DNA of 64,000 nt from positions 1-64,000 of the forward strand of contig JAUCBJ010000122.1 of assembly GCA_032718475.1 (NCBI GenBank), in the 5' to 3' direction. The position numbers and the translations under genes are program-made. The number at the start of each line of letters is the position of its first letter. Positions within the stretch are counted from its first letter, which is position 1. Under the pieces are notes generated by a model, which saw only the letters and a list, made by a program, of their open reading frames with translations, was not told where the DNA came from and made no database searches. This stretch comes from Nemertoderma westbladi. Taxonomy: Eukaryota > Xenacoelomorpha > Nemertodermatida > Nemertodermatidae. Positions 54,507 through 64,000 of the stretch are shown one piece after another.

Positions 54507-55715
54507 GTCTCAGCTAGGTTTTAGATAGATGTATCTTGCGGTTTGTGTATTAACATTAGTTGATTAATATTTGGTTTTGTATTGTGGTGTTTTAATTATT
54601 TAAAACTGAAACTAGGGAAAACTAAAAGGAGACTGGACCTAGACATTGCATACAATCAGCGATAAGCTGCTGAAGGCATTAACTAACCACTGGGAAGTAG
54701 CACAACAACCTTGTGCCAATCATGTTTATGTTTATTGATGACTGGCTTCTATGTCCATAGATAAAACATTTTAAGCTTTCACAAAACAGGGTGTATTGTA
54801 TGTCATCTCATTACTTTGTGATGTTGTAATGTTCATGTAGTTGAAGTCAGTATGTCAGCCAATATGTATTGGGCTCTCAGCAGTATGTTGTGATATAGTT
54901 GTACAGTTTAACCCTGTTCGCTTCCATCTTTGGATGTCCCTTATTGTCCCTAATGCATTTAAACAAGAGTTGGAAAGTGTGTCCCTATTTCAAGACGGAT
55001 GGGATAATGAATAAACAATGTTATAAGCAAGAATATTTCAGAGATGGATGAAACTGGTACAGTTTAGTTGGTTGTGAAAACAAACCAAACTGGCTGTGTG
55101 CCAGAACTGGCTGCTATCAGACCATCTACCTTTGGAACAAACAAGTCGGATTCCTGATATCGGTACTCAAACTTACAAATGTTGGGCCTGACATCTTCAC
55201 CAACAGCATGGTCCACTTGCACGTCCTTGCTTGGTGCAACCCATAGACCTACTGCTCGCTCATGGCATTCATTGACAGCAATCCACACATTAAACTGTGA
55301 CAGAAAGATGCTGGCAAATATGGGCAACAATGGGGATCACATAGTGACAATCATCTTTTGTTGGCCTTTTAAGAATGCCTGCAGTTGAGGGAGAAACCTA
55401 CCAATCACGCAACGTGGACCAACCACAGTTTCTATAAAAAGGTTGTAGGGTATACCAAGGTTTTGTTTAATGTTTTACAAATAAACAAACGTACCTTTCT
55501 ACGGGAAATCGTAAATAATATTTCTTTAAATTTTGCAGGTAGCTGTAGCAACCATTTGGACATGATAAAAAATAAAAATAAATTTGTTTACAGCGATTTT
55601 TAAACAATGACCGGTTTTTTTTAATAAAACTCGAAAATTCAACAACTGTTTTCATTATAACTTCTTAAGAAAGCAACCAACCTAAAAAAAATTATAGTTC
55701 AGAAAAGCACAATCA
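54507..55715. other. 3' flank of transporter copy 2
   Basis: AATAAA at 55,010-55,015 could end the transporter transcript. A minus-strand open frame lies at 55,064-55,330 (separate entry). Nothing else supported. Confidence 0.4.
55064..55330 (-). CDS. Unrecognised 88-aa open frame
   Basis: Its composition is protein-like rather than AT-driven (AVNECHERAVGLWVAPSKDV; GEDVRPNICKFEYRYQESDL), so it may be a fragment of a transposon or an exon. No family recognised, no splice sites confirmed. Confidence 0.25.
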   Translation of the reverse strand: MLPIFASIFLSQFNVWIAVNECHERAVGLWVAPSKDVQVDHAVGEDVRPNICKFEYRYQESDLFVPKVDGLIAASSGTQPVWFVFTTN

Positions 55716-56681
55716 ATGATGGGAACATTTCCTGAAAATTTCATGAGATTTCATCTGGTAGTTCCGTTGTGATTTTAAATGTACCTTTATGTCTAAAAAA
55801 ACACAAAAAATGCTTTTATAAAAAAAGCCTTTCAAAGTTTTCAAACTATGCTGGTGGCTGGTCAAAAATAAGAAGTACACCATCTGGCTAAAATTTTCAT
55901 TATGTGGGTTTTCCAGGTCGTTGATTTCATTTCCGCTGTTATTTTTTGCGTTAGACCTACTATAGACTCTGTCTGTCTGTCTGTTTCAATATAAGAAAGT
56001 TGACGACCTAAACTTAAAATTTAACGCTATGGAGGTTTCTTTGGCCGGGGATTTCATTATCGATGTCAGATATCATGTTTGACTTCATTTGGACTGTATG
56101 CAAGGAGTCTGTCTTTCCTTTTGACTGTCTGATGCCAGTCTGTCACAAAGTAAGCAAACAAAACCGTCAAAATATATGTTTTTCAATGGGTATTTTCCTG
56201 GTCAGTGATTTTTGTAATGTTAGTTTTTGTGCGTCCAAATTTTTGACAGACACCCACAGACAAACTGACATACATACATACAGGCAGTCTAAATACCAAC
56301 AAACATTAAAGCTGACATCAGAAATGAAATAAACACCCAGAAAACCCTACACAATGATTATTTTACCTAAGTGCTGTGCTTCATTTTATATTTGACTGAC
56401 AATGAACTGACAATCCAGAGACAAAAAGACCCACAGATTTCGACAAATGTTAAAACTAACATTGGTAATAATAATCTTTGGGGTAGGAAAACCCCCATAA
56501 CAAGCTAAACTTATATTCATGTTGTGTGCTTCCTACATTTTTACTCACAGTCAGGTAAACTGGCAGGCAGACAGACAGACATTCAGACAGTAAGTGATTA
56601 TGCTATAACTTGACAATTACAATTTCTGAAATCTTTACAGAAAGAATTTCCCGCACATTATACGAGTGCGTCCCTACTACT

Positions 56682-57113
56682 ACTACTAGGATCGGCATGC
56701 TGCATTGCAGCTGCATTTTTAAGAATGCTGTGCCGGCTTGTCGACAAAATTGCGCCGCCACAACTCCCTATCACCCATGACATTTGCTAGATATCCGCAT
56801 CTTCAAGGCCAGTGTCCTTTAAGATGCGTCTCAAGAGAGTCATGGGCTGTCCACCATGCTTATTCACTCCATGAGGCTGCCAAAGTACAAGATTATGCAC
56901 TGGCTGGTCCTCACGGCGAAAGCAATGTCCTGCAAAGCGGAGGCGATTTTGTTCTAGTGTCAAGCTTTGGGAACCAATGAGACACCTCCAATGTTATATA
57001 GTGCCTGGTTGGAGATGTGTGCATTGTACTTGACACAATGAACCCGGCGTAGCATTCTTGTGAATGTGCCATCCAGAGATTTGGTGTCCTCAGCAGTTAG
57101 AGCCCAGCATGGA
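56682..57113 (-). mobile_element. LINE-A 3' fragment in R1
   Basis: Tail TACTACTACTAGG on the left, then the C-terminal codons in minus orientation, cut after AGAGCCCAGCATGG. Shared with R2, so it was present before the duplication. Confidence 0.88.
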
Positions 57114-57489
57114 ACGTAGATTACAACAACATGTCGATTCCATAAATAAAGATAAATTATTACAAACTTGCTAATCAGATTCCAATTGTAACTTATTCTC
57201 AGTAATAAATAAACCTACGAGCTAATAAATCTAATAGTTGCAGTTCTATGTTGATGGTGTAAATAATGATATAGCTATTGTCAATCACTCAGTCAGGCTC
57301 AGATTCGTCCTTAGTCGACTATAAAGTAAATGAAGTGTTGAAAAATTATGATAGGAGTAACACCATCAATAGACTGTGATTATATTACTCCACAGTTAGT
57401 CACGTTTTGAACTAATTAAAGCCAGCTAAAGCGGACATGGAATCTGTATTTAACTCTGACTGCCTTAAAAATGCAAATAATGATTTATA

Positions 57490-57699
57490 ATGGCTTGTCC
57501 TTTTAGCTCGTTTTTGGTGCATGGCTCTATTGGCTACGTGCCATTGTTTCTTTTGAAATTTGCATTAATTCCTTTAGTCAAAGATAAATTAGGTAGTTTT
57601 TCAAACTCATATAATTACCGTTTATTGTTTTCTAAAACAGCCTGTCATATGTGTCGTTTCTATAGGTCACTTGATTTTACATACTGGGCCTCGACCTAA
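57490..57699 (+). pseudogene. LINE RT fragment in R1
   Basis: The short frame reads VPLFLLKFALIPLVKDKLGS and FSNSYNYRLLFSKTA, matching the ATLIPLVK.K.G...NYR region at the start of RT domains in CR1/Jockey-like LINEs. The remainder is missing. Its twin is in R2. Confidence 0.55.
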
Positions 57700-57772
57700 A
57701 TTATTTGCTACAATAGACTAGGAAGCATGGGGATTTTGCTAGCTATGTCAGCTTTGGTAGCAGGTGCCTTAA

Positions 57773-60544
57773 CCCTTTAACTTTCACTACAAGAAGGCCT
57801 TGTCCAAAAAATCTGAAAATTGTATGGTTTGATACTTATTGTCCATGGATCCTAAAACTGAAAAAAAATTTTTATCTTTAGTAGTTTTCAAGATATCAAA
57901 TGTATCCATATGGACACGAATGCATTCAATGCTGGTCAAAAATTTAAAAAATAAAATATAAAGAACTCAAAATAATGTGATTAGCTGTCTTTACTTTATT
58001 AAGTCCAAATTGCATAGTAGTAGTCTTTATACATGCAGGTACGAGCATATCAATGCAATGCATACAAATTATAGACATATCGAACATACAACTTTATTTG
58101 GCATGGAAAAGGAGGAAACAGTTTCTGTTCTCATTAAAGCAGAGATGTACCTTGCATTTGCTGCACAACATTCTGGATTGCCCTTTCGTGCAAAGTTTGC
58201 AGCGACCTTTCTGGCCATGAACTGGCCAGTGGTCAAGAGAATCGAAACGAGAGTCTGAAGGCGGAGCACGTTCTATTTGCCGTATCGGCTTCACTTCAAC
58301 AGCATTCCTCAAGATCTCTAGAGATGGGCGACCACGACGTGTCATCTTGTTAGCTGTCTGTAGTGATTCCGCAAATATCCGCTTGAACTTCTTGAATGGC
58401 ATATGTTTCGACTTCTTGTCATAGATCTCTAGGTCACGACGGTATAACAGCCAAGCATTAGAACAACACTTATCAATAAGCTGAGCAAAAATAGGGAGAT
58501 ACCACCTTCGTGCCTTGGATCTGGATCGATACAAAGCAATCAACATGTCCGCAAGATCGACTCCGCCCATATGTGTATTGTATACACCAACTATAGCGGG
58601 ACATGGAATTTCTTCTTTCTCCTTTGTCTTTTTATTGTACCTCTTAGCAACACCCATTGGCTCAGTTACAACAAATGTACTCGCCAGCGTGACCATTTTG
58701 TTGTCGTACCAACTAACAACTTGCACACAGTTCGCTGTGTCAACAAGGGAATCTACAGCACCTCGAGGTTGTTTCGACATCTCTTTCTCAGCTAGAAGAG
58801 GACAGTATGGTAACCGACGTCTTAGGATGGTACAAACAGCATGTATATCCAACTGTTTCACGAGATATTGAAGAAGATCAACACTGGCAAAGTAATTGTC
58901 AAAAAATACTTCTGGCCTGAGTCCAACAGGGATGGAACGGCAAAGGTAGATGACTACCTTAGCGCCAAAACCTAGGTGTTCTTCTACCTCATTGAATGTG
59001 CCATCATCAAATGTGGATGATCCACAGTACATAAAATAATCATATACTACACCACTGACACCACATCTTACGAAGAATTTGAATCCCCACTTTCGAGGTT
59101 TGATTTTGACATATTGCCGAAGATTACCTGCCATGCCTCCCTTGTATGGAATCATCATCTCGTCTATTGATGATCTAGGTTCTTGACCTATTGACAGAAA
59201 GTTCATTCTCATCAAATCTAACAGTGGTTTTATTTTAAATAGATGGTGTTCCTCTTCCTTCGACTTAGCCTTAGAATTATCATTGAAGTGAAGATTTGTT
59301 TGGATCTTCAGAAATCTTCGATAAGACATAATATCCGATATGGATGGGACCTTAGTGACACCATTCCAATAGTCCTGATAGCGACTCTGATAAATCAAAC
59401 CCATCATTATCTTTATGGAGACAAAATCTTTCAATTCGTCAGGAGTAAGATTCAAAGGATGTAGTGTCATCTGAAAGCAGTATAAATTCGATTGAAAACA
59501 AATCAACTGAATAACAGCATCTGTAAAGAACATTGAGAAGTACTTCAAGGGTGTCTGAACTTCATCAATATCTTTAATGATGACTTTACAGGGTTCCTTA
59601 TCTGGCAGTTGACATCGAATTCCCCGTCTCCATGTGAACTTACGTCTTTCAGCTTCTTTTATATCCTTTTTCGAAGCTTTAGGTGGCTGTTGTGGCATTT
59701 GTTTTTTTTTCTTGTGGGATACCAGGTCCACAGAGCTGTCAATTTTAGTTCGTTTTGGTTCTAAGTAATGCGAAAGCGGCTCACAGTCATCATCTAATTC
59801 ATAATCAGGCACATTGACACATTCTAACTCTGGAATGTCATCACTATCCGAAGGAGACCTGATGTCAATATCAAGTGTCTCAATCTCCAAGTTCTCCAAA
59901 ATATCCTCTGCAGTCTCCTCATCGCTGCCTTCACTACCAGAATCGAGACCATTGGCTGGAATCACTACTTCGAAATCATCATGTTCGTTTAGTCGATTGC
60001 TTCCGTAAAAGCTTCGGATATTTATTGGCTGTCGTATTGTTTGCCTGTCGATAGGTGGATGTGATCGCGAAGATGTAGGCTGTAGTTGTATATTGAATAA
60101 ACTATTGGCCATAACGTCAATGCAATAATAATTCACAATAACAATAATACAGAAATAGGTCAATACAGTATGATAAATTTGAACTAAGTCATTATACGTT
60201 TCCTTGTAATAATAGATTACTGTAATTAATTAGGTCTACAGTATAACAGTACAGTAGCTGGGAACCCCGGCTCTAATTACTTAATCTCTGATTCAATTTA
60301 TGCCCTTATGCTAGTACGCAAATGTGCATCTGGCCACATGGTATTAGGAAACTAATAAAATTTGAAACTAAACCAAATAATTATAAAATAATGAATAAAT
60401 AAAAGAAACGAATTTCTCACTACCTGTACCGTAAATATTACTTGTACTACTACTGCTACTGTTACAAGTAAGACTACTTGACTATGTTACTAAAAAATAT
60501 GTGACACAAAGCACATTTGTCGCCATATGGATACATGGATCATG
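57773..60544 (-). mobile_element. piggyBac-type transposon, one end missing
   Basis: The left boundary is TTAA (57,769-57,772) followed by CCCTTTAAC, a piggyBac-type terminus. A sub-terminal block TGTATCCATATGG lies 130 bp inside the left end (57,902); its inverse CCATATGGATACA is at 60,521-60,533, right before the R2 junction. So roughly the last 120 bp of the right end, including the terminal repeat and the second TTAA, are lost. Confidence 0.8.
58094..60112 (-). CDS. piggyBac-type transposase, intact ORF (672 aa)
   Basis: DDD-family transposase of the PGBD type. An acidic, Ser-rich N-terminal region (SGSEGSDEETAEDILENLE) is followed by the DDE_Tnp_1_7 core. Likely catalytic aspartates are in RSSIDEMMIPYKG, VFFDNYFAS and NTHMGGVDLADM. 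The C-terminal cysteine-rich finger CKLCTKGQSRMLCSKC ends at NCFLLFHAK. No stop or frameshift. I start it at the ATG at 60,112; the frame is open further up only from a TTG at 60,163. Full length for the family. With one transposon end lost, the enzyme could act only in trans, or is a candidate for domestication. Confidence 0.88.
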   Translation of the reverse strand: MANSLFNIQLQPTSSRSHPPIDRQTIRQPINIRSFYGSNRLNEHDDFEVVIPANGLDSGSEGSDEETAEDILENLEIETLDIDIRSPSDSDDIPELECVNVPDYELDDDCEPLSHYLEPKRTKIDSSVDLVSHKKKKQMPQQPPKASKKDIKEAERRKFTWRRGIRCQLPDKEPCKVIIKDIDEVQTPLKYFSMFFTDAVIQLICFQSNLYCFQMTLHPLNLTPDELKDFVSIKIMMGLIYQSRYQDYWNGVTKVPSISDIMSYRRFLKIQTNLHFNDNSKAKSKEEEHHLFKIKPLLDLMRMNFLSIGQEPRSSIDEMMIPYKGGMAGNLRQYVKIKPRKWGFKFFVRCGVSGVVYDYFMYCGSSTFDDGTFNEVEEHLGFGAKVVIYLCRSIPVGLRPEVFFDNYFASVDLLQYLVKQLDIHAVCTILRRRLPYCPLLAEKEMSKQPRGAVDSLVDTANCVQVVSWYDNKMVTLASTFVVTEPMGVAKRYNKKTKEKEEIPCPAIVGVYNTHMGGVDLADMLIALYRSRSKARRWYLPIFAQLIDKCCSNAWLLYRRDLEIYDKKSKHMPFKKFKRIFAESLQTANKMTRRGRPSLEILRNAVEVKPIRQIERAPPSDSRFDSLDHWPVHGQKGRCKLCTKGQSRMLCSKCKVHLCFNENRNCFLLFHAK

Positions 60545-61486
60545 ATGATGGGAACATTTCCTGAAAATTTCATGAGATTTCATCTGGTAGTTCCGTTGTG
60601 ATTTGAAATGTACCTTTATGTTTAAAAAAACACAAAAAATGGTTTTATAGAAAAAGCCAGTGAAAGTTTTCAAACTATGCTGGTGGCTGGTCAAAAATAA
60701 AAAAGTACACCATCTGGCTAAAATTTTCATTTTCATTTTCTAAAATTTCCGCTGTTAGTTTTCGCGTTAGACCTACTATAGACTCTGTCTGTCTGTTTCA
60801 GTATAAGCAAGTTGACGACCTAAACTTAAATTTTAACGCTATGAAGGTTTCTTTGCCGGGGATTTCATTATCGATGTCAGATATCATGTTTGACTTCATT
60901 TGGACTGTATGCAACTGAGTCTGTCTTTCCTTTTGTCTGTCTGATGCCAGTCTGTCACAAAATAAGCAAACAAAACCGTCAAAATATATGTTTTTCAATG
61001 GGTATTTTCCTGGTCAGTGATTTTTGTAATGTTAGTTTTTGTGCGTCCAAATTTTTGACAGACACCCACAGACAAACTGACATACATACATACAGGCAGT
61101 CTAAATACCAACAAACATTAAAGCTGACATCAGAAATGAAATAAACACCCAGAAAACCCTACACAATGATTATTTTACCTAAGTGCTGTGCTTCATTTTA
61201 TATTTGACTGACAATGAACTGACAATCCAGAGACAAAAAGACCCACAGATTTCGACAAATGTTAAAACTAACATTGGTAATAATAATCTTTGGGGTAGAA
61301 AACCCCCATAACAAGCTAAACTTATATTCATGTTGTGTGCTTCCTACATTTTTACTCAGTCAGGTAAACTGGCAGGCAGACAGACATTCAGACAGTAAGT
61401 GATTATGCTATAACTTGACAATTACAATTTCTGAAATCTTTACAGAAAGAATTTCCCGCACATTATACGAATGCGTCCCTACTACT

Positions 61487-61918
61487 ACTACTAGGATCGG
61501 CATGCTACATTGCAGCTGCATTTTTAAGAATGCTGTGCCGGCTTGTCGACAAAATTGCGCCACCACAACTCCCTATCACCCATGACATTTGCTAGATATC
61601 CGCATCTTCAAGGCCAGTGTCCTTTAAGATGCGTCTCAAGAAAGTCATGGGCTGTCCACCATGCTTATTCACTTCATGAGGTTGCCAAAGTACAAGATTA
61701 TGTACTGGCTGGTCCTCACGGCAAAAGCAACGTCCTACAAAGCGGGGGCGATTTTATTCTAGTGTCAAGCTTGGGGAACCAATGAGACACCTCCAATGTT
61801 ATATAGTGCCTGATTGGAGATGTGTGCATTGTACCTGACACAATGAACCCGGCGTAGCATTCTTGTGAATGTGCCATCCAGAGATTTGGTGTCCTCAGCA
61901 GTTAGAGCCCAGCATGGA
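61487..61918 (-). mobile_element. LINE-A 3' fragment in R2
   Basis: Twin of 56,682-57,113, same truncation point, with a few private substitutions. Confidence 0.88.
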
Positions 61919-62295
61919 ACGTAGATTACAACGACATGTCGATTCCATAAATAAAGATAAATTATTACAAGCTTGCTAATCAGATTCCAATTGTAACTTA
62001 TTCTCAGTAATAAATAAACCTACGAGCTAATAAATCTAATAGTTGCAGTTCTATGTTGATTGTGTAAATAATGATATAGCTATTATCAATCACTCAGTCA
62101 GGCTCAGATACGTCCTTAGTCGACTATAAAGTAAATGAAGTGTTGAAAAATTATGATAGGAGTAACACCATCAATAGACTGTGGATTATATTACTCCACA
62201 GTTAGTCACGTTTTGAACTAATTAAAGCCAGCTAAAGCGGACATGGAATCTGTATTTAACTCTGACTGCCTTAAAAATGCAAATAATGATTTATA

Positions 62296-62505
62296 ATGGC
62301 TTGTCTTTTTAGCTCGTTTTTGGTGCATGGCTCTATTGGCTACGTGCCATTGTTTCTTTTGAAATTTGCATTAATTCCTTTAGTCAAAGATAAATTAGGT
62401 AGTTTTTCAAACTCCTATAATTACCGTTTATTGTTTTCTAAAACAGCCTGTCATATGTGTCGTTTCTATAGGTCACTTGATTTTACATACTGGGCCTCGA
62501 CCTAA
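62296..62505 (+). pseudogene. LINE RT fragment in R2
   Basis: Twin of 57,490-57,699, with the same VPLFLLKFALIPLVKDKLGS segment. Confidence 0.55.
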
Positions 62506-62562
62506 ATTATTTGCTACAATAGACTAGGAAGCACGGGAATTTTGCTAGCTATGTCAGCTTTG

Positions 62563-62925
62563 GTAGCAGGTGCCTTAAGAGCCGGTTTCATAAGTGCAGT
62601 TGTCTTAAGAACAGATGTCATAAGAAAAGATGTGATAAGAGCTGCCGTCGTCATAAGAACTGAATGCTTAATTATTAACATCAATATTAAAATGCTTATT
62701 GTTATGGTTATTGATTTACTTAATATCCATTCCATGTATCTATCCAGCAGCCTTAAATCTCAGAACATTAAATTTGAATGGTATTTCAAATTATACAGGG
62801 GTTCCATATAAAAGGTGTATGGTGAAGTATCACTCAGAAAAGTTATTATTCAAGTTTCAAGTAAAAATTGTTTCTACTCTTATGACACTCTCTGCAATTT
62901 CTGCTCTTAGGACACTCTATACCAT
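62563..62925. mobile_element. Foldback element C (15-bp terminal units)
   Basis: The left end has at least five 15-bp units of the type GTCATAAGAACAGAT (62,573-62,665). The right end has the inverted type (CTCTTATGACACTC, GCTCTTAGGACACTC, 62,877-62,920). The middle is AT-rich and non-coding. The left end overlaps the end of R2. Confidence 0.65.
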
Positions 62926-63019
62926 ATCCATTTCCATATCCCATTGCTCATTATACATTAACACGTCCGTGGGGCCTTTGCGCAACACGAGGCTCAGTTA
63001 TGAGATACAAATTAACCCT

Positions 63020-63725
63020 ATCTGGCCCGGGCTATTTTACAACGTAATTGGCCCGGGGGGGGGTCATTTTAGAAATTGTTTAGATATTGGCTCAAAAATT
63101 TCAATTTTGATTGTATAAGGGTTTTCGAGGTCGCTGATCACGATGACACTAGTTAGAAATATTTCCGGTACTGCAAACCCAATTTTTGTGCCATTCTGGT
63201 GCCCCAGAACGAAAAGTACAAGTAGCACAAAATTATAAACTGTTATTTTTTGCGATTTGTTTGGTAATTCTGAGGCTTTACTGGTTTTTAAGGTCGCTAA
63301 TCACGATACACCTCGTTAAAAACAATATGTCGTAACGCATTTATAATTTTTGGTGCTTGTCTGGTGGGACGAAAAATGCAAGTAGCATAAAATTTCAAAC
63401 GGCAAAAAACGAATTTGGTTGGATAATACGATATTTTTGAGTGTCTGTCATATTCGTGACCAGCGTCCCAGTAAACCCATAATATCTAACAATCAGGTTA
63501 ATTTGGTGATGATTTTGTATTATCAAATGTGTTCTACTTGTACTTTTCGTGCCACACATTGACACATATCCAAAAATGTCATAATCAACAATGTACGATA
63601 TATTTCAATGTCATTCTTAATCAGCATCCTAAAAACCTATATGGTGATTCAATTGAGTTGATTTTGTGGTGATTTTTCATTATCATATTTTCACTACTTG
63701 TTTTTTCGTGCCCCAGAGGGCGAAT
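63020..63725. repeat. Inverted array of subrepeats (family D), second copy
   Basis: Same order as 36,003-36,900: GCTGATCACGATGA and AACGAAAAGTACAAGTAGCA forward in the left half, CTACTTGTACTTTTCGTGCC reversed in the right half, with the turning point near 63,420. CTGGCCCGGGCTAT precedes both copies (35,880 and 63,020). A run of 10 G lies at 63,055. Confidence 0.75.
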
Positions 63726-64000
63726 TGAAATTTACCAACAATTTTCTCGAAAATTATATTTTAAAGTTAGTTAGTTATTTTAAAGTAGTTCTATAAACGT
63801 GATAAGGATTCAAAAAGCCGCTATATACTGCAAATAAGTTTATTTTAGTGAGTTTATTGTGAGTTTAGTGAGTTTATTTTAGCACGAAAAATACAGATGG
63901 GTCCAGAAAGGGACCATAGCACGAAAACTAACATAGCTATGTAAATGGCTTTTTCGCTGTTGGATAGCCCATTAAATTTTAGGAAAAGTCACTAAATTTC
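63726..64000. other. Non-coding end of window
   Basis: AT-rich. GTGAGTTTA-type short repeats lie at 63,850-63,880. No gene supported. Confidence 0.5.

Larger units (their letters stand above)
55716..57772. repeat. About 2.05-kb direct repeat R1
   Basis: Matches R2 (60,545-62,578) at high identity with scattered small indels. It contains a LINE-A 3' fragment and an RT remnant. It ends at TTAA, where a piggyBac element begins. Confidence 0.92.
60545..62578. repeat. About 2.03-kb direct repeat R2
   Basis: Copy of R1 with the same LINE fragments inside (61,487-61,918 and 62,296-62,505). It ends at TTAA (62,575-62,578) without a piggyBac, so it carries the empty target site. Confidence 0.92.

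Noticed and set aside
58515-58871. Plus-strand 118-aa frame
   Set aside because: Antisense shadow of the piggyBac transposase.
60113-60163. Longer N-terminus for the piggyBac transposase
   Set aside because: The extension starts at TTG, not ATG, and is AT-rich; the ATG at 60,112 is the better start.
55716-62578. R1 and R2 as LTRs of one retrotransposon around the piggyBac ORF
   Set aside because: No TG...CA ends or primer site, both contain LINE fragments, and the enclosed gene is a DNA transposase bordered by TTAA.

Overview
This is a 64 kb piece of an invertebrate animal nuclear genome. The evidence is a spliced basement-membrane gene with GT/AG-bounded, phase-matched exons, 12-TM solute carriers, AT-rich long introns, and many nested metazoan transposons (APE-type LINEs, a Ty3/Gypsy-like LTR element, piggyBac, foldback elements, tRNA-derived repeats). 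I cannot assign a phylum.

Host genes. (1) A nidogen-like gene lies on the minus strand from about 51,273 down to its stop at 20,922. Ten exons are visible: five symmetrical phase 1-1 exons that each carry two EGF modules (51,025; 50,292; 47,169; 46,224; 40,110), a sixth EGF-pair exon that runs into the beta-propeller (37,841), then YWTD propeller exons at 33,401, 32,076, 21,846 and 20,922. All junction phases agree. The 5' part (NIDO and G2F domains) is not seen. (2) Two uninterrupted MFS transporter genes resembling SLC18B1 lie on the plus strand at 17,578-18,903 and 53,199-54,506, on either side of the visible nidogen exons. (3) An intact piggyBac-type transposase ORF lies on the minus strand at 58,094-60,112.

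Layout. 0-5.3 kb: two copies, in opposite orientation, of one LINE family (called family A here). 5.3-8.2 kb: a perfect hairpin, dispersed repeats and a terminal-inverted-repeat element. 8.2-15.1 kb: a second LINE family interrupted by a 5.7 kb Gypsy-like element with about 0.2 kb LTRs. 17.4-20.1 kb: first SLC18B1-like gene and a LINE-A fragment with target-site duplication. 20.9-51.3 kb: nidogen. Its large introns hold a CR1/Jockey-like LINE (22.7-31.4 kb) broken by a 26-bp satellite, a TIR element that contains a piggyBac-type MITE, a palindromic tRNA-like element and a LINE-A fragment. They also hold a 3.2 kb long-inverted-repeat element (34.3-37.4 kb), a 44-bp satellite (38.2-39.1 kb), a 0.64 kb foldback with 15-bp terminal units, and a 4.6 kb foldback with 16-bp terminal units and a 9-bp target duplication. 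52-64 kb: tRNA-like SINE, hairpin, second SLC18B1-like gene, two about 2.05 kb direct repeats flanking the piggyBac, a third short-unit foldback, and an inverted array of subrepeats.

How it fits together. The nidogen EGF exons have multiplied by local duplication, as their introns are duplicated with them. Comparing the duplicate introns gives empty sites for the two foldback insertions. The most unusual content is the set of foldback elements: three with unrelated sequences all end in tandem 15-16 bp units. The palindromic tRNA-like element is also unusual. All identities are read by eye; no search was run.
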